From: JARRKC01 sp037388505 | Lineage (GTDB): Bacteria > Acidobacteriota > UBA6911 > RPQK01 > JAPXNP01 | Length of the DNA stretch: 64,000 nt | NCBI GenBank assembly: GCA_037388505.1 | Contig: JARRKC010000001.1 | Coordinates: 124,001 to 188,000 of the forward strand | Reading direction: 5' to 3' | Translations under genes and position numbers: made by a program | Notes under the pieces: generated by a model | The model's input: only the letters and a program-made list of their open reading frames with translations | Told to the model about the DNA's origin: nothing | Database searches by the model: none | In this document: piece by piece, positions 1 through 8,651 of the stretch | How positions within the stretch are numbered: position 1 is the stretch's first letter | How the letters are laid out: each line of letters opens with the position of its first letter

Positions 1-1290
1 GATCATCTGTTGTTCGGTCAGTCGGTCGCCGACCGTCGTCAAATCCGGACCTCGGTGTCCCCCGCGGCCCGCAATCGCATGACAATAGATGCATCCTTTG
101 TTCGCAAAGAGCTGCGAACCGAGATAGACGGGACCCGAGGTGACGCCGATGACTTCTTTGGGAAGAGCCTCAGCGTTGAAATCGGGAGACCAGTGCGCAG
201 TGATCCCAGCCCTCCAGAGGACCGCCACGGACACCACGATGGTCAACACGATGGCGACGGCCCACGGCCGGCGGCGGGCATTGCGTTCGCCCCCGGGGAA
301 CACGAAAGGCAGGAGGAGCAAGACCACAATGACGACCAAAGGACCAAAAACGATGACCCACTTCTCCGCTCCATGCGGCAGCAGAGCCAGAACCGCGAAA
401 TACCAGAGCAGATACCAGTCCGGTCTCGGTTCAGCCTGGATGATCGTCGGATTGGGAGGTTTCCCGATTACCGGAGGGCCGACCAGCCAAGCCAGAAGCA
501 TGATCCCCGCCAACACGACGAAGCCAAACACCGCATCCCGCCAAGCCGCATGAGGCCAGAAGGGTACACCCCTCTTCTCCAAAAGCCGTTTGTAGAAATC
601 CCTGTATTCAGGAATCTTGACGCGGCGTCCCGGGACCGGGGGCTCGGAGATCCCGTTTCTCAGGACCAGGTACAGGTGGAAACTGAGCGTCGCAATGATC
701 AGACCCGACAGGACGAAGACATGGAGCACGAAGAAACGACTCAGAGTGACGCTGCTCAGAGTCCCGCCCGCGAGCACGAGGCGCGCAACCCACTGCCCGA
801 TGAAGGGAACGCGTCCCGCCTGCTCGGCACCGACGATGATTGACCAGATGGCATTCTGATCCCAACGCAGAGTCTGACCGGTAAACCCCATTCCGACAGT
901 CAGGAACAGCAGAACGACGCCGCTGAGCCAGCTCATTTCCCGCGGAAACTTGTACGAGCCGGTCAGAAAGACACGGATCATGTGGACTCCGAGGAAGAGG
1001 ATCATCGCGGAAGCGCCCCAGTAGTGCATGCCCCGGAGAAACGATCCAAGCGTTGCGCTGTTGGTGATGAATTCGAGACTCTGGTAGGCCTCCGAGGAGG
1101 AGGGGACATACATCGTCGCAAGGAAGATGCCCGTTATGATCTGCAGCACGAAGGAGATCAGTACGGCGCTTCCAAAGACGTACATCCAGCCCGTGTCCGG
1201 AGGGACCGGATGTTTCACCATTGGATCGAGCATGTCGATGAGGCCGGTTCGGTCGTTGAACCAATCCAAAGCCATCTTCACAAACTTCAT
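1..1290 (-). CDS. Cytochrome b of a bc-type complex with C-terminal heme-c motif (partial, C-terminus beyond window)
   Basis: The frame is open to the window edge (430 residues seen), so the C-terminus is missing. It is the quinol-oxidising cytochrome b, a polytopic membrane protein holding two b hemes. The first histidine pair (HYWGASAMILFLGVH) is 13 residues apart and the second (HVFVLSGLIIATLSFH) 14 apart, the spacing of cytochrome b6 rather than mitochondrial b. Unlike split b6/subunit IV, both halves are in one chain. Near the edge a CIYCH heme-c motif follows the last membrane segments, so a cytochrome c domain is fused to the C-terminus. An in-frame ATG at 1329 overlaps the Rieske stop (ATGA), but the ATG at 1290 is preceded by a better ribosome binding site (AAGGGGAAAG) and gives a normal N-terminus, so I chose it. 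It is the last visible gene of the operon. Confidence 0.9.
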   Translation of the reverse strand, partial: MKFVKMALDWFNDRTGLIDMLDPMVKHPVPPDTGWMYVFGSAVLISFVLQIITGIFLATMYVPSSSEAYQSLEFITNSATLGSFLRGMHYWGASAMILFLGVHMIRVFLTGSYKFPREMSWLSGVVLLFLTVGMGFTGQTLRWDQNAIWSIIVGAEQAGRVPFIGQWVARLVLAGGTLSSVTLSRFFVLHVFVLSGLIIATLSFHLYLVLRNGISEPPVPGRRVKIPEYRDFYKRLLEKRGVPFWPHAAWRDAVFGFVVLAGIMLLAWLVGPPVIGKPPNPTIIQAEPRPDWYLLWYFAVLALLPHGAEKWVIVFGPLVVIVVLLLLPFVFPGGERNARRRPWAVAIVLTIVVSVAVLWRAGITAHWSPDFNAEALPKEVIGVTSGPVYLGSQLFANKGCIYCHAIAGRGGHRGPDLTTVGDRLTEQQMI

Positions 1291-1325
1291 AGCAGGCTTT
1301 CCCCTTCCCGTCGGAGACAAACGGT

Positions 1326-1841
1326 TCATGAGGAGATCGGTATGGGGCTTGATCGCACCTGGACCTTTCCGTTCCGAACCCTTGCCGGGTACTGCTGCAA
1401 GGGTCTCGGCGGCGGGCCTGCGGCCACGACGCCGTCGATGTAGTAGACCCCACCATGACAGGGACACATGAAGAGCTGCGCGCCGGCTTCCCACCGCACC
1501 GGGCACCCGAGGTGCGAGCAATTCAGTGTAAAGGCCACAAACTCGCTGTCGCTCTTCCGGTGCAGCCATGCCCCGGTCTTCGCCGTCACTCCGGTCCATG
1601 GGACGGTCGAAGAATCCTCGATCTCGACCTCAACGATCTTGCCGACCTCGAAGTCCTGTACCGCTCCGACCACCTGCCAGGTGCCCGGCGGCTTTTTGAA
1701 GACCGGAGCCAAGAAGAATCCAACCACGGGGATCGCAACCACGATGCTCCCAACAATCCCCGTCGCCACGCTGAGAAAGCTCAGGAAACCTCGACGTGAG
1801 GTCTTCACAGGCTTGACTAGAAAATCCGCGTCAGGCACCAC
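1326..1841 (-). CDS. Rieske iron-sulfur protein of the bc-type complex
   Basis: This is the 2Fe-2S subunit that takes an electron from quinol and passes it to cytochrome c. The two cluster-binding boxes are visible: CSHLGC near residue 109 and CPCHG near residue 128. The N-terminus has a TSRRGFLSF twin-arginine-type sequence followed by a hydrophobic segment, so it is probably exported folded and stays anchored by that segment. At 171 residues it has normal length for the family. The start is GTG; two GTG codons are adjacent and the choice is uncertain. It overlaps the preceding small subunit gene by about 11 bp and sits directly before cytochrome b, as expected for translational coupling. 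Confidence 0.92.
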   Translation of the reverse strand: MVPDADFLVKPVKTSRRGFLSFLSVATGIVGSIVVAIPVVGFFLAPVFKKPPGTWQVVGAVQDFEVGKIVEVEIEDSSTVPWTGVTAKTGAWLHRKSDSEFVAFTLNCSHLGCPVRWEAGAQLFMCPCHGGVYYIDGVVAAGPPPRPLQQYPARVRNGKVQVRSSPIPISS

Positions 1842-2070
1842 GATTCAACTCTCCAATCCAATGATTCATGGCAATGACGAATATGATCAGCCCTACCGCC
1901 GAGATGGCCCAGGACGTCAAGATCCCGAAAAGCGAAGTCACAACAGCCAAGGCGGCGATCGCCGGCCAATAAGTGGCAGCCGGCACGTCCGGAGACCGGG
2001 GCTCGGTCCAGTCGGGGCCTTCCCGTGGGACATCGACCACTCCAATCTTCTCGCTGCTCTCGTCAAGCAC
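1831..2070 (-). CDS. Small two-helix membrane protein, cytochrome oxidase subunit IV-like
   Basis: A 79-residue protein with a polar N-terminus of about 33 residues and then two hydrophobic segments separated by a short turn (about residues 35-52 and 54-70). Small two-helix proteins of this shape in cta operons are usually annotated as cytochrome c oxidase subunit IV; I infer that from position and topology, because no catalytic motif exists. The start is GTG and overlaps the ctaG stop by 8 bp; the end overlaps the Rieske start. The tight packing supports a real gene belonging to the oxidase or its assembly. Confidence 0.7.
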   Translation of the reverse strand: MLDESSEKIGVVDVPREGPDWTEPRSPDVPAATYWPAIAALAVVTSLFGILTSWAISAVGLIIFVIAMNHWIGELNRGA

Positions 2071-2926
2071 TCTCGGAACCTCCTTTCCGATTCAATCTGC
2101 CTGTATTCTCGGCGACCCTCATATCGGCCACACCCGCCGGCTGTACCGACGGCCCCTGGAGCCAGCGCCGCAGCACGATCATCAGCGCAGTCAGGAAGGA
2201 GAGGCCTCCCAGAACCCACATCAATACTCCGCCCAACTGCTGGTCGTCGGCCGCATCAAGCCCCCAGCCATCCCGGATCAGGCCCAGGGCGTGGTACGGA
2301 TCCCGGGGATGCACGTAGTACGGATAGAAGCCGGCCGGCGCAAAGGTCAACAGTATTCCAAGCACCGTATTCGTCAGCCCTCCGAGTCCCAGATACGCGA
2401 CGGCGGTCGCCGTGTCGTACCGATAGTCCTTCAGGGGGGTGAAGATGGGCCACCAAAAGATGGTGCCGGTCACCAGGAAGGTCAGGTGCTCGAATATGTG
2501 GATCTGCTCGTTGGCGAGCGTTAAGTCGTAGAGAACGGGCAGGTGCCAGATCCACAGGGTCCCGATGCCCAGAATCCAGGCCACCAGGGGCTTCGAGAGG
2601 ACGCTCTCGAGGCGCCGGAAGTTCCTCCTGCGGAGCAACGACCGAAGCGGTGTTCTCGGCAACCCGGCGATCAACAGCGGCGGAACCAGCAGAACAAGGA
2701 GCAGGTGCTGGATCATGTGCGCGCTGAAGAGGTAGGTATCCCCCAACTCGTCGAGCGGAGAGATGAGGGCGAACAGCAGGGTGAGATCTCCCAGCAGGAA
2801 GAGTGTCACCGAATGCAGAGGGCGTCCCTTCGAAACCACCAGATGGAGGATGAACAGGAGAGCGCATCCCGCCAGGATCGATGGCGCCGGGTTCCAGGTT
2901 GACTCGAGCAACTCGACTGTCGTCAT
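2063..2926 (-). CDS. ctaG: CtaG-type (caa3_CtaG) oxidase assembly membrane protein
   Basis: 287 residues with about seven hydrophobic segments. Conserved features of the caa3_CtaG family are visible: the HMIQHLLL segment, the WIWHLPVLYD segment, the HIFEHLTFL segment and a FWWPIFTP loop. In Bacillus the protein is needed to form active caa3 oxidase and is thought to help copper delivery, which fits the histidine and methionine pairs in the membrane segments. It differs from the unrelated Cox11/CtaG of proteobacteria. It lies 6 bp after ctaE. The function is assigned by family resemblance and operon position. Confidence 0.85.
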   Translation of the reverse strand: MTTVELLESTWNPAPSILAGCALLFILHLVVSKGRPLHSVTLFLLGDLTLLFALISPLDELGDTYLFSAHMIQHLLLVLLVPPLLIAGLPRTPLRSLLRRRNFRRLESVLSKPLVAWILGIGTLWIWHLPVLYDLTLANEQIHIFEHLTFLVTGTIFWWPIFTPLKDYRYDTATAVAYLGLGGLTNTVLGILLTFAPAGFYPYYVHPRDPYHALGLIRDGWGLDAADDQQLGGVLMWVLGGLSFLTALMIVLRRWLQGPSVQPAGVADMRVAENTGRLNRKGGSESA

Positions 2927-2932
2927 CGCGTT

Positions 2933-3505
2933 TCATCCCACGAAAGCCCACAGATAGACGACCCCGAAAATGAACACCCACACTGCATCCACGAAATGCC
3001 AATAGTACGAAACGACCTCGACTGCGGCCGGCTTGGGTTTCCGCATGCCGCTGCGGCCCGCAATCCAAAGAACCACTGTCAGCATGATCAGACCTACGGA
3101 GACGTGCAGTCCGTGAAACCCGGTCAGCGTAAAGAACGTCGTGCCGAATAGATCGCGACTGATCGTGACGTGGTGGCGGATCAGGTCTGAATACTCCAGG
3201 CCCTGACCAACCAGGAAGATGAGTCCAAAGGCAATCGTCACGGCCAGCCAGGCCAGAGCTTTCCAGGAGCGGTTCCCCGCCTGGAAACTCAGCCCCGCCC
3301 TCCACACGGTGTAGCTGCTGGCAAACAGAAAAGCGGAGAAGACACCCGTCTTTACGATGTTCAGACTATTGGACGCGGTCGGACCATTTCCTTGCCGAAG
3401 GTGATAGGTCACGTACGCCACAATCAGCAGTACGAAGAAGACCGCTTCCGAGACAAGGAACAGCAGGATGGCCAGCTTGTTCTTTTCAGTCAGGGCACTA
3501 CTCAT
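2933..3505 (-). CDS. ctaE: Cytochrome c oxidase subunit III
   Basis: 190 residues with five hydrophobic segments, the short bacterial form of subunit III that lacks the first two helices of the long form. Typical sequence includes the N-terminal KLAILLFLVSEAVFF segment, a FFTLTGFHGLHVSVG stretch with the conserved histidines, and the C-terminal SYYWHFVDAVWVFIF segment. It stabilises subunit I and its proton channels in the inner membrane. It starts with ATG 9 bp after the ctaD stop. Confidence 0.93.
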   Translation of the reverse strand: MSSALTEKNKLAILLFLVSEAVFFVLLIVAYVTYHLRQGNGPTASNSLNIVKTGVFSAFLFASSYTVWRAGLSFQAGNRSWKALAWLAVTIAFGLIFLVGQGLEYSDLIRHHVTISRDLFGTTFFTLTGFHGLHVSVGLIMLTVVLWIAGRSGMRKPKPAAVEVVSYYWHFVDAVWVFIFGVVYLWAFVG

Positions 3506-3514
3506 GGTGATGGT

Positions 3515-5179
3515 TCAGGCTCCTCCCTCATGCTTCCAGTCAGGATCGTCCGGATGTTCGAGGTCCCACAGCGGACGGCGGCTCCTGACCGGCGGTACGA
3601 ATGCAAAGTTCTCGACCGCCGGAGGTGAATTCGCGATCCATTCGAGAGTCCAACCCTTCCACGGATTGGCTCCCGCCAACCTCCCCTGCCGGAGGCTGTA
3701 AACCACGTTGACGATGAAAACCAGGATGGAAGTCGCCAGGATATAGGCACCGATCGTCGAGACTTCGTTGAGAAGACCCAGGTACGGCAGGTCCGGATAG
3801 GTGAAGACACGGCGCGGCATTCCCAGAAGACCCAGCGGATGCATGACGAAGAAGGTGGTGTTGAAGCCGATCAGAATGAGCCAGAAATGGGCCTTGCCCA
3901 GCTTCTCGGAAAGCATCCTCCCGGTCATCTTCGGAAACCAGTAATAGATGGCTGCGAAGAGTGCGAAAAGCCCTCCCCCGAACAGAGTGTAGTGAAAGTG
4001 AGCCACGACGAAATAGGTGTCCGTCAATTGCCAGTCGATCGGAACGGCCGCAAAGGTGACTCCAGTGAGCCCGCCGACCGTGAACTGGACGATGAACGCG
4101 GTGGCAAAGAGCATCGCCGTCGAAAACTGGATGTTCCCGCCCCACATGGTCGCGATCCAGTTGAAGATCTTCACGCCGGTGGGCACTGCGATCAGCATGC
4201 TCGCTCCCGCGAAGATGTAGTAGATGGGAAACCCGAGTCCCGTGGCGAACATATGGTGTACCCACACCCCAAAGCTCAGGAAGGCGATAGCCACGGTCGA
4301 GAGCGCCATGAAACCGTAGCCGTAGATCGTCTTGCGGGAGAAGACCGGGATGACCTCCGAAATCATGCCGAAGCCCGGCAGGATCATGATGTAGACCTCC
4401 GGGTGGCCGAAGAACCAGAAGTAGTTCTGCCAGAGCAACTCGGAAGCGCCGGCCTGCGGCTCGAAAAACAGCGCGTTCAGATCGCGATCGGCCAGCAGCA
4501 TGACCAGGGAAGCGTTCAGGGCGGGCATGGCCAGAATGATCAGGAATGCATTGACGAAGGTCATCCAAACGAAGAGCGGCAAGCGCCGCATCGTCATACC
4601 GGGGACGCGCAGCGTTACGACCGTCACGATGATGTTGATCGCCGCGGCTACGGTACCGACGCCGATCGCCAGCAGTGCAAGGGCCCAGTAGTCCTGGCCC
4701 GTCGAGTACGAATATGCCTTCTCGGAAAGCGGGGTATAGGCAAACCAGCCGGCCGCCGGTGCTCCGCCCGCCCAGAAACTGAAGTAGAGCAGCAGCCCCC
4801 CCAGAACCGTAATCCAGAAACCGAAGGCATTGAGTCGCGGAAACGCCACGTCTCGCGCACCGATCATCAGGGGAACGAAATACATCGAGAACCCGAGCAG
4901 CGAGGGAACGATGACCAGAAAGATCATGGTCGTTCCGTGCATCGTGAAGATCTGATTGTAGGTCTCCGGCGACAGCCAGTTGTTCTCCGGTCTGATGAGC
5001 TGGGTCCGCATGAGCAGCGCTTCGAAGAGCCCAACGAGAAAGAAGGATCCGGCGGCCAGCAGGTACATGATGCCGATCTGCTTGTGATCGACCGATGTCA
5101 CCCAGCTCAGGAGGCCTCGGTACTCGGGAACGTCCCAGATCGTCTCCGGCCCGGTCGGTCGATGCGTACCGCCATTCAT
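3515..5179 (-). CDS. ctaD: Cytochrome c oxidase subunit I (aa3 type)
   Basis: 554 residues with about twelve membrane helices; this is the catalytic subunit that reduces oxygen to water at the heme a3-CuB centre and pumps protons. The HPEVYI motif contains the CuB histidine, the proton-channel glutamate and the cross-linked tyrosine; further heme and CuB histidines lie in the VWVHHMF and VVAHFHYTLF segments. The glutamate in GHPEVY marks an A1-type enzyme with a D channel. Its ATG overlaps the ctaC stop as ATGA (5176-5179), so the two are translationally coupled. Length and motif order match the family with nothing missing. Confidence 0.97.
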   Translation of the reverse strand: MNGGTHRPTGPETIWDVPEYRGLLSWVTSVDHKQIGIMYLLAAGSFFLVGLFEALLMRTQLIRPENNWLSPETYNQIFTMHGTTMIFLVIVPSLLGFSMYFVPLMIGARDVAFPRLNAFGFWITVLGGLLLYFSFWAGGAPAAGWFAYTPLSEKAYSYSTGQDYWALALLAIGVGTVAAAINIIVTVVTLRVPGMTMRRLPLFVWMTFVNAFLIILAMPALNASLVMLLADRDLNALFFEPQAGASELLWQNYFWFFGHPEVYIMILPGFGMISEVIPVFSRKTIYGYGFMALSTVAIAFLSFGVWVHHMFATGLGFPIYYIFAGASMLIAVPTGVKIFNWIATMWGGNIQFSTAMLFATAFIVQFTVGGLTGVTFAAVPIDWQLTDTYFVVAHFHYTLFGGGLFALFAAIYYWFPKMTGRMLSEKLGKAHFWLILIGFNTTFFVMHPLGLLGMPRRVFTYPDLPYLGLLNEVSTIGAYILATSILVFIVNVVYSLRQGRLAGANPWKGWTLEWIANSPPAVENFAFVPPVRSRRPLWDLEHPDDPDWKHEGGA

Positions 5180-6108
5180 TTCAACTCCTCCAGATAGGCC
5201 ACGATGTTCTCGAACGACTGCCGACGCAGGTCCATGGTGGGCATGTGGCTGCCGGGCTTGTACTTCTGCGGATCACTCACCCACTTCATCAGGTTCTCCG
5301 GAGTATTCCGAAAGACACCGGCGGCGAGGGTCTGCCGACTGGCAAGATGGGTCAGGTCAGGACCGATGTCCCCGTTGGCGGGCGTCCCCCGAATGCTGTG
5401 ACAGTTCATGCAAGTGTGCTTCGCGAACAGTGCCGCTCCCGCCTTCGCAGCCGAACCGGTGGGCGGTCGGGCGTCCAGGAGTTGCTCCTCCACCCAGAAA
5501 CCGAAGGCCGGCACAGGCTGAGCGATGACCCGGATTCTCATCCAGGCGTGTTCCGCCCCGCAAAACTCGGCACAGGTACCGAGATACGTCCCGGGCTTGT
5601 CGACGTCGTACCATGCGTAGTTCGGATGATTGGGGATGGCATCGACCTTCTGGCCCAGGGCGGGCACCCAAAAGTCATGGATGACGTCGGCCGAACGTAC
5701 CTGAAAGAGTAGATCCCTGCCTACGGGCAGGTGGATCTCATTGGCCGTGACGGCGCCGGAAGGATGATAGTGAACCTCCCACCACCACTGGTGTGCAATG
5801 ATCTCGACGTCGGCCTCACGCCCTACCGGTTTCGGATCCACTTCGTGCATCACCTTCATGGTGTAGACGAAGAGACCCGTAACAATCATCACGGGGATGA
5901 TCGTCCAGGTCCACTCCAAGGTCTCGCTGCCGAAATTCTGCACGGGCAGGTCGTCGGGCGATCGCTTGCGATTGCGGATGATGACCGTTGCGACGAGTCC
6001 GGCAACCACAACGAAGATCACGCCCGCTATGACCAAATCGACATAGAAGAGCCGGGCGATCTCTTCGGCCTGAGGGGTAGCCGGCAACAGCGGGCTCGCT
6101 ACATCCAT
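5176..6108 (-). CDS. ctaC: Cytochrome c oxidase subunit II with fused cytochrome c domain (caa3 type)
   Basis: About 310 residues. Two N-terminal membrane segments are followed by the cupredoxin domain with the dinuclear CuA signature: the first histidine in the QWWWEVHYH region and then CAEFCGAEHAWM with two cysteines, histidine and methionine. A C-terminal cytochrome c domain carries CMNCH and a late HMPTM methionine ligand. The fused domain makes this a caa3 oxidase, able to receive electrons without a separate soluble cytochrome c. A TTG at 6117 is also in frame; I prefer the ATG at 6108, although neither has a strong ribosome binding site. It is the first gene of the respiratory operon. 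Confidence 0.94.
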   Translation of the reverse strand: MDVASPLLPATPQAEEIARLFYVDLVIAGVIFVVVAGLVATVIIRNRKRSPDDLPVQNFGSETLEWTWTIIPVMIVTGLFVYTMKVMHEVDPKPVGREADVEIIAHQWWWEVHYHPSGAVTANEIHLPVGRDLLFQVRSADVIHDFWVPALGQKVDAIPNHPNYAWYDVDKPGTYLGTCAEFCGAEHAWMRIRVIAQPVPAFGFWVEEQLLDARPPTGSAAKAGAALFAKHTCMNCHSIRGTPANGDIGPDLTHLASRQTLAAGVFRNTPENLMKWVSDPQKYKPGSHMPTMDLRRQSFENIVAYLEELK

Positions 6109-6117
6109 GGTTATCAA

Positions 6118-6430
6118 ATCAGTGTATCTAACGGATAATAGACGCTCTCACACGTTGACTCTTGTTCATTAGAGCAGAACAGTCCAAAAAAAGTAAAGTC
6201 AAGGACCGAGGATTAAAAGGTAGGATTATCGAACTAAGATCAATAATTATACTCTATGAGCTGCAAAAAAGTCAATCGATTCAAAATGAAGCTATAGAAT
6301 AAGAGCATTGGGATCCAAAGAGGACACATAGAGGACATATAGGACATATCAGACATATAGGACGGAAAAACGGCGTGCTGTCCCCCCATTCCAGACTCTA
6401 CCCCGGCGATGTCCTTCGGAAACCCTGGCA
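6118..6430. other. AT-rich intergenic region upstream of the respiratory operon
   Basis: This 313-bp gap separates ctaC from the DUF1634 gene; both point to the minus strand, so it is the leader region of the cta operon. From about 6165 to 6310 it is strikingly AT-rich compared with its surroundings. No gene is seen. The operon promoter should lie here, and on the minus strand a TATTAT at 6140-6135 is a possible -10 box, but I could not pair it with a good -35 box. The left end of the short repeat at 6320-6363 adjoins the AT-rich part. Confidence 0.5.
6320..6363. repeat. Degenerate 9-10 bp tandem repeat, unit like AGGACATAT
   Basis: About four and a half imperfect copies of AGGACATAT with 9-11 bp spacing. 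It lies in the spacer between DUF1634 and ctaC and codes for nothing recognisable. Confidence 0.7.
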
Positions 6431-6805
6431 CTAGGTTTGCGTTCCGAGGAACAGCTCCAGCAGCACGAGGAGAGCAATCAGCGCGTCGGCGAGATATCTC
6501 TGCCTTGCATAGGCCCACAGTGCTAAAACCACACGAACCGCAGGGAGAAGGCAGAGCAGGACGACGCCGGCGCTCACCGCCATCAGCCCGAGAGGATGCT
6601 CCAGGGGGTGAACCAGTTGCGAGAGCGGCACGACTGAGTAGCTGGAAATCTTCCCCGGCATGCCACCCGAGATGGCGATTTGCACACGCCCCCCGACCAT
6701 CAGGGCCAGAGCGACGATCGACACCACCAGCGAGGTCTTGCGCATCGCAGCCTCGATGTCAGCCTCGGCCCGAGACTGCGGTCTCTCCGATTCAGGTTGT
6801 TTCAT
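6431..6805 (-). CDS. DUF1634 family membrane protein
   Basis: 124 residues with three hydrophobic segments (about 26-45, 70-90 and 98-120). The order, the central PLSQLVHPLEHPLGLMA stretch and the position directly after a TauE/SafE permease match the DUF1634 family, which is commonly encoded beside such permeases and may be an accessory subunit. No catalytic residues are visible. It starts with ATG 9 bp after the permease stop. Function unknown beyond the pairing. Confidence 0.8.
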   Translation of the reverse strand: MKQPESERPQSRAEADIEAAMRKTSLVVSIVALALMVGGRVQIAISGGMPGKISSYSVVPLSQLVHPLEHPLGLMAVSAGVVLLCLLPAVRVVLALWAYARQRYLADALIALLVLLELFLGTQT

Positions 6806-6814
6806 GTCGCAATG

Positions 6815-7591
6815 TCAACCTCGAAAGGCGTGCACCACCATTTGAATGCTTAGGAGAATGAGCAAGCCAATCAGCGCAGTGCGGACCCATGCGACCCGTA
6901 AGCGGATCAGAACATAGACGCCGAGCATGGCCCCCAGGAATACTCCCAACGCAGTCGGCACGACCACGGCGGGGTGAATATCCCCTCGTCCATAGTAGAT
7001 GAATACGCTGGCAGCCGCCGTGATGCCCACCATGAAATTGCTGGTCGCGGTAGAAATACCGAGGGGCACCCCCATGACCGCATACATGGCCGGAACCTTG
7101 ATAAATCCTCCTCCAACTCCCAGAAGACCAGAGACTGCACCCGCCATGGATGCCACCGAGAGCCCTGCAAACCAATGCTTCGGTTTGTACGAACGGCTGA
7201 ACAGGTGCTCCGGAGCCGGACCGTCGGCGCGTTGTCGTCCCTTGTAGATCAGGTAGGACGCGGAGAGGACAGCCACAGCGGCAAATAGCAGGCTAAGCAC
7301 CCGCGCGCTGATCATCCCGGCCAGCCAGCCCCCTGCAACCGCTCCGGCCGCGCTGGCTGCCTCCAGGCGCAAAGCCAGCCGGACATCGGCGCCGCGTCCC
7401 TTACGCGCCATGGCCGCCACACCAGCCGAGGTGGCGATCACGCCCAACAAACTGGCACCAACAGCGGTCCGGATAGGAAGGTGAAACAGAACGGTCAAGG
7501 TCGGAACCAGAAAGATTCCCCCTCCGAGACCGAGCAGTGCCCCCAGGATGCCTGCCAGCGTCCCGGTGATGAAAAGTGCCAGCTCCAACAC
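6815..7591 (-). CDS. TauE/SafE family anion permease (sulfite or organosulfonate type)
   Basis: 258 residues with about eight hydrophobic segments in two homologous halves. Each half begins with the glycine-rich motif of the family: GALLGLGGGIFLVP near the N-terminus and SGLLGVGGGFIKVP in the second half. The family moves sulfite, sulfoacetate or related anions across the inner membrane; the substrate cannot be told here. The frame stays open to an ATG at 7690 inside the GAF gene, but the GTG at 7591, with AAGGA upstream and 13 bp after the GAF stop, gives a normal N-terminus. It forms a pair with DUF1634. Confidence 0.88.
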   Translation of the reverse strand: MLELALFITGTLAGILGALLGLGGGIFLVPTLTVLFHLPIRTAVGASLLGVIATSAGVAAMARKGRGADVRLALRLEAASAAGAVAGGWLAGMISARVLSLLFAAVAVLSASYLIYKGRQRADGPAPEHLFSRSYKPKHWFAGLSVASMAGAVSGLLGVGGGFIKVPAMYAVMGVPLGISTATSNFMVGITAAASVFIYYGRGDIHPAVVVPTALGVFLGAMLGVYVLIRLRVAWVRTALIGLLILLSIQMVVHAFRG

Positions 7592-7604
7592 GTTGGCCCG
7601 ATCC

Positions 7605-8651
7605 TTACCCGAGCGCCAGGAAACGATACCAGTCTGCCAAATCGACTTGCAGGTCTTCGTACCGCGTCCGAAGAGCAGAATAGAGTTCACTGTTCTCGAT
7701 GGCCATTGCCACCAAACCGGAAACCGACGTCAGAAACCCAATGTCGACGACACTGAAATGGCGTGACCTTGCCGAATAGACCCGCATGGAACCGAGGACT
7801 CGGTCTTTCAACCGGATCGGGACCACCAGCAACGAGCGGATGCCTTCGTGAGCCGCCTCCTCCGGATATTCGAAATCACTTTCCTCGGCCACGTCGAAGA
7901 TCACTACGGATTCCCCGCGCAAGACCTTCTGGTCGACCTTGCTTCTGCCGAAGTGCACCGAACCCTTGGATAAATAGGCGTCACTGAGACCGTACGAGGC
8001 CACCAGATGAAGCAGTTCGTCCTTCGGATTCAGAAGTCGAATCGATGCCGCCTTGAGACGCATTCTCTCAACGGTGGCCTCCAGCACGCGCTGGAGCATC
8101 GGCTCCATTTCCAGAGAAGCATTGAGAGCTTCGGCGATGCGATACAGTGCTTCGTGCAGCCGGATCTTCTCGAGAGCGACCGCTCCAAGGTCCGTGAGGA
8201 TGTCGGCCAGGATCAGGTCGTCCTGAGTCAACTCATCCACATCGTCGACATACACCCTCAGCACCCCGATGACGCTGTCGCGAACCTTCAAAGGCACGAC
8301 GGCCATGCCTTTCAGGCCCTCCCCTCCTGCCTCGCTCGAGTACTGGAAGCCGGGCTCGCGGGTCACGTCCGAGATGACGACCACCTCTCCCGAAAGCACC
8401 TGCCGGTCGATTCGACTCTCCGAAACCCGGACCGGGCCTTTGTGTAGATAGGCATCACTCAACCCGTGGGCCCCGGCCAACAGGAGTTCCTGCCCGTCGG
8501 GACTCAGCAGTCGAGCCACAGCAGCCCGGGCGGCGAACACCCGCACGACCTGCTCCAGGAGGGTCGAGATGATTTCGGTCTCATGCGTGGCGGCGCTCAG
8601 CGCGTGTGCCGTCTCGCCCAATGCGCGCAAACAAACCTTTGTGTCTCGCAC
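7605..8651 (-). CDS. Tandem GAF-domain sensor protein without output domain
   Basis: About 348 residues holding two similar GAF domains, roughly residues 15-165 and 170-330. Each contains the pattern S..Y..KG.V followed by a VL.GE.VVI.DV segment and a LKV/RLKDRVLG.LRVY strand, so they look like an internal duplication. No kinase, cyclase or DNA-binding domain follows, so it may act as a soluble ligand or redox sensor for a partner; the adjacent Ser/Thr kinase is an obvious candidate (inference). The start is uncertain: the frame is open far upstream through repeat DNA, and I chose the GTG at 8651 just before homology-like sequence begins, although it lacks a clear ribosome binding site. Confidence 0.75.
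   Translation of the reverse strand: MRDTKVCLRALGETAHALSAATHETEIISTLLEQVVRVFAARAAVARLLSPDGQELLLAGAHGLSDAYLHKGPVRVSESRIDRQVLSGEVVVISDVTREPGFQYSSEAGGEGLKGMAVVPLKVRDSVIGVLRVYVDDVDELTQDDLILADILTDLGAVALEKIRLHEALYRIAEALNASLEMEPMLQRVLEATVERMRLKAASIRLLNPKDELLHLVASYGLSDAYLSKGSVHFGRSKVDQKVLRGESVVIFDVAEESDFEYPEEAAHEGIRSLLVVPIRLKDRVLGSMRVYSARSRHFSVVDIGFLTSVSGLVAMAIENSELYSALRTRYEDLQVDLADWYRFLALG

Noticed and set aside
3839..5197. 452-codon plus-strand frame opposite ctaD
   Set aside because: Antisense to the oxidase subunit I gene, which has every catalytic motif.
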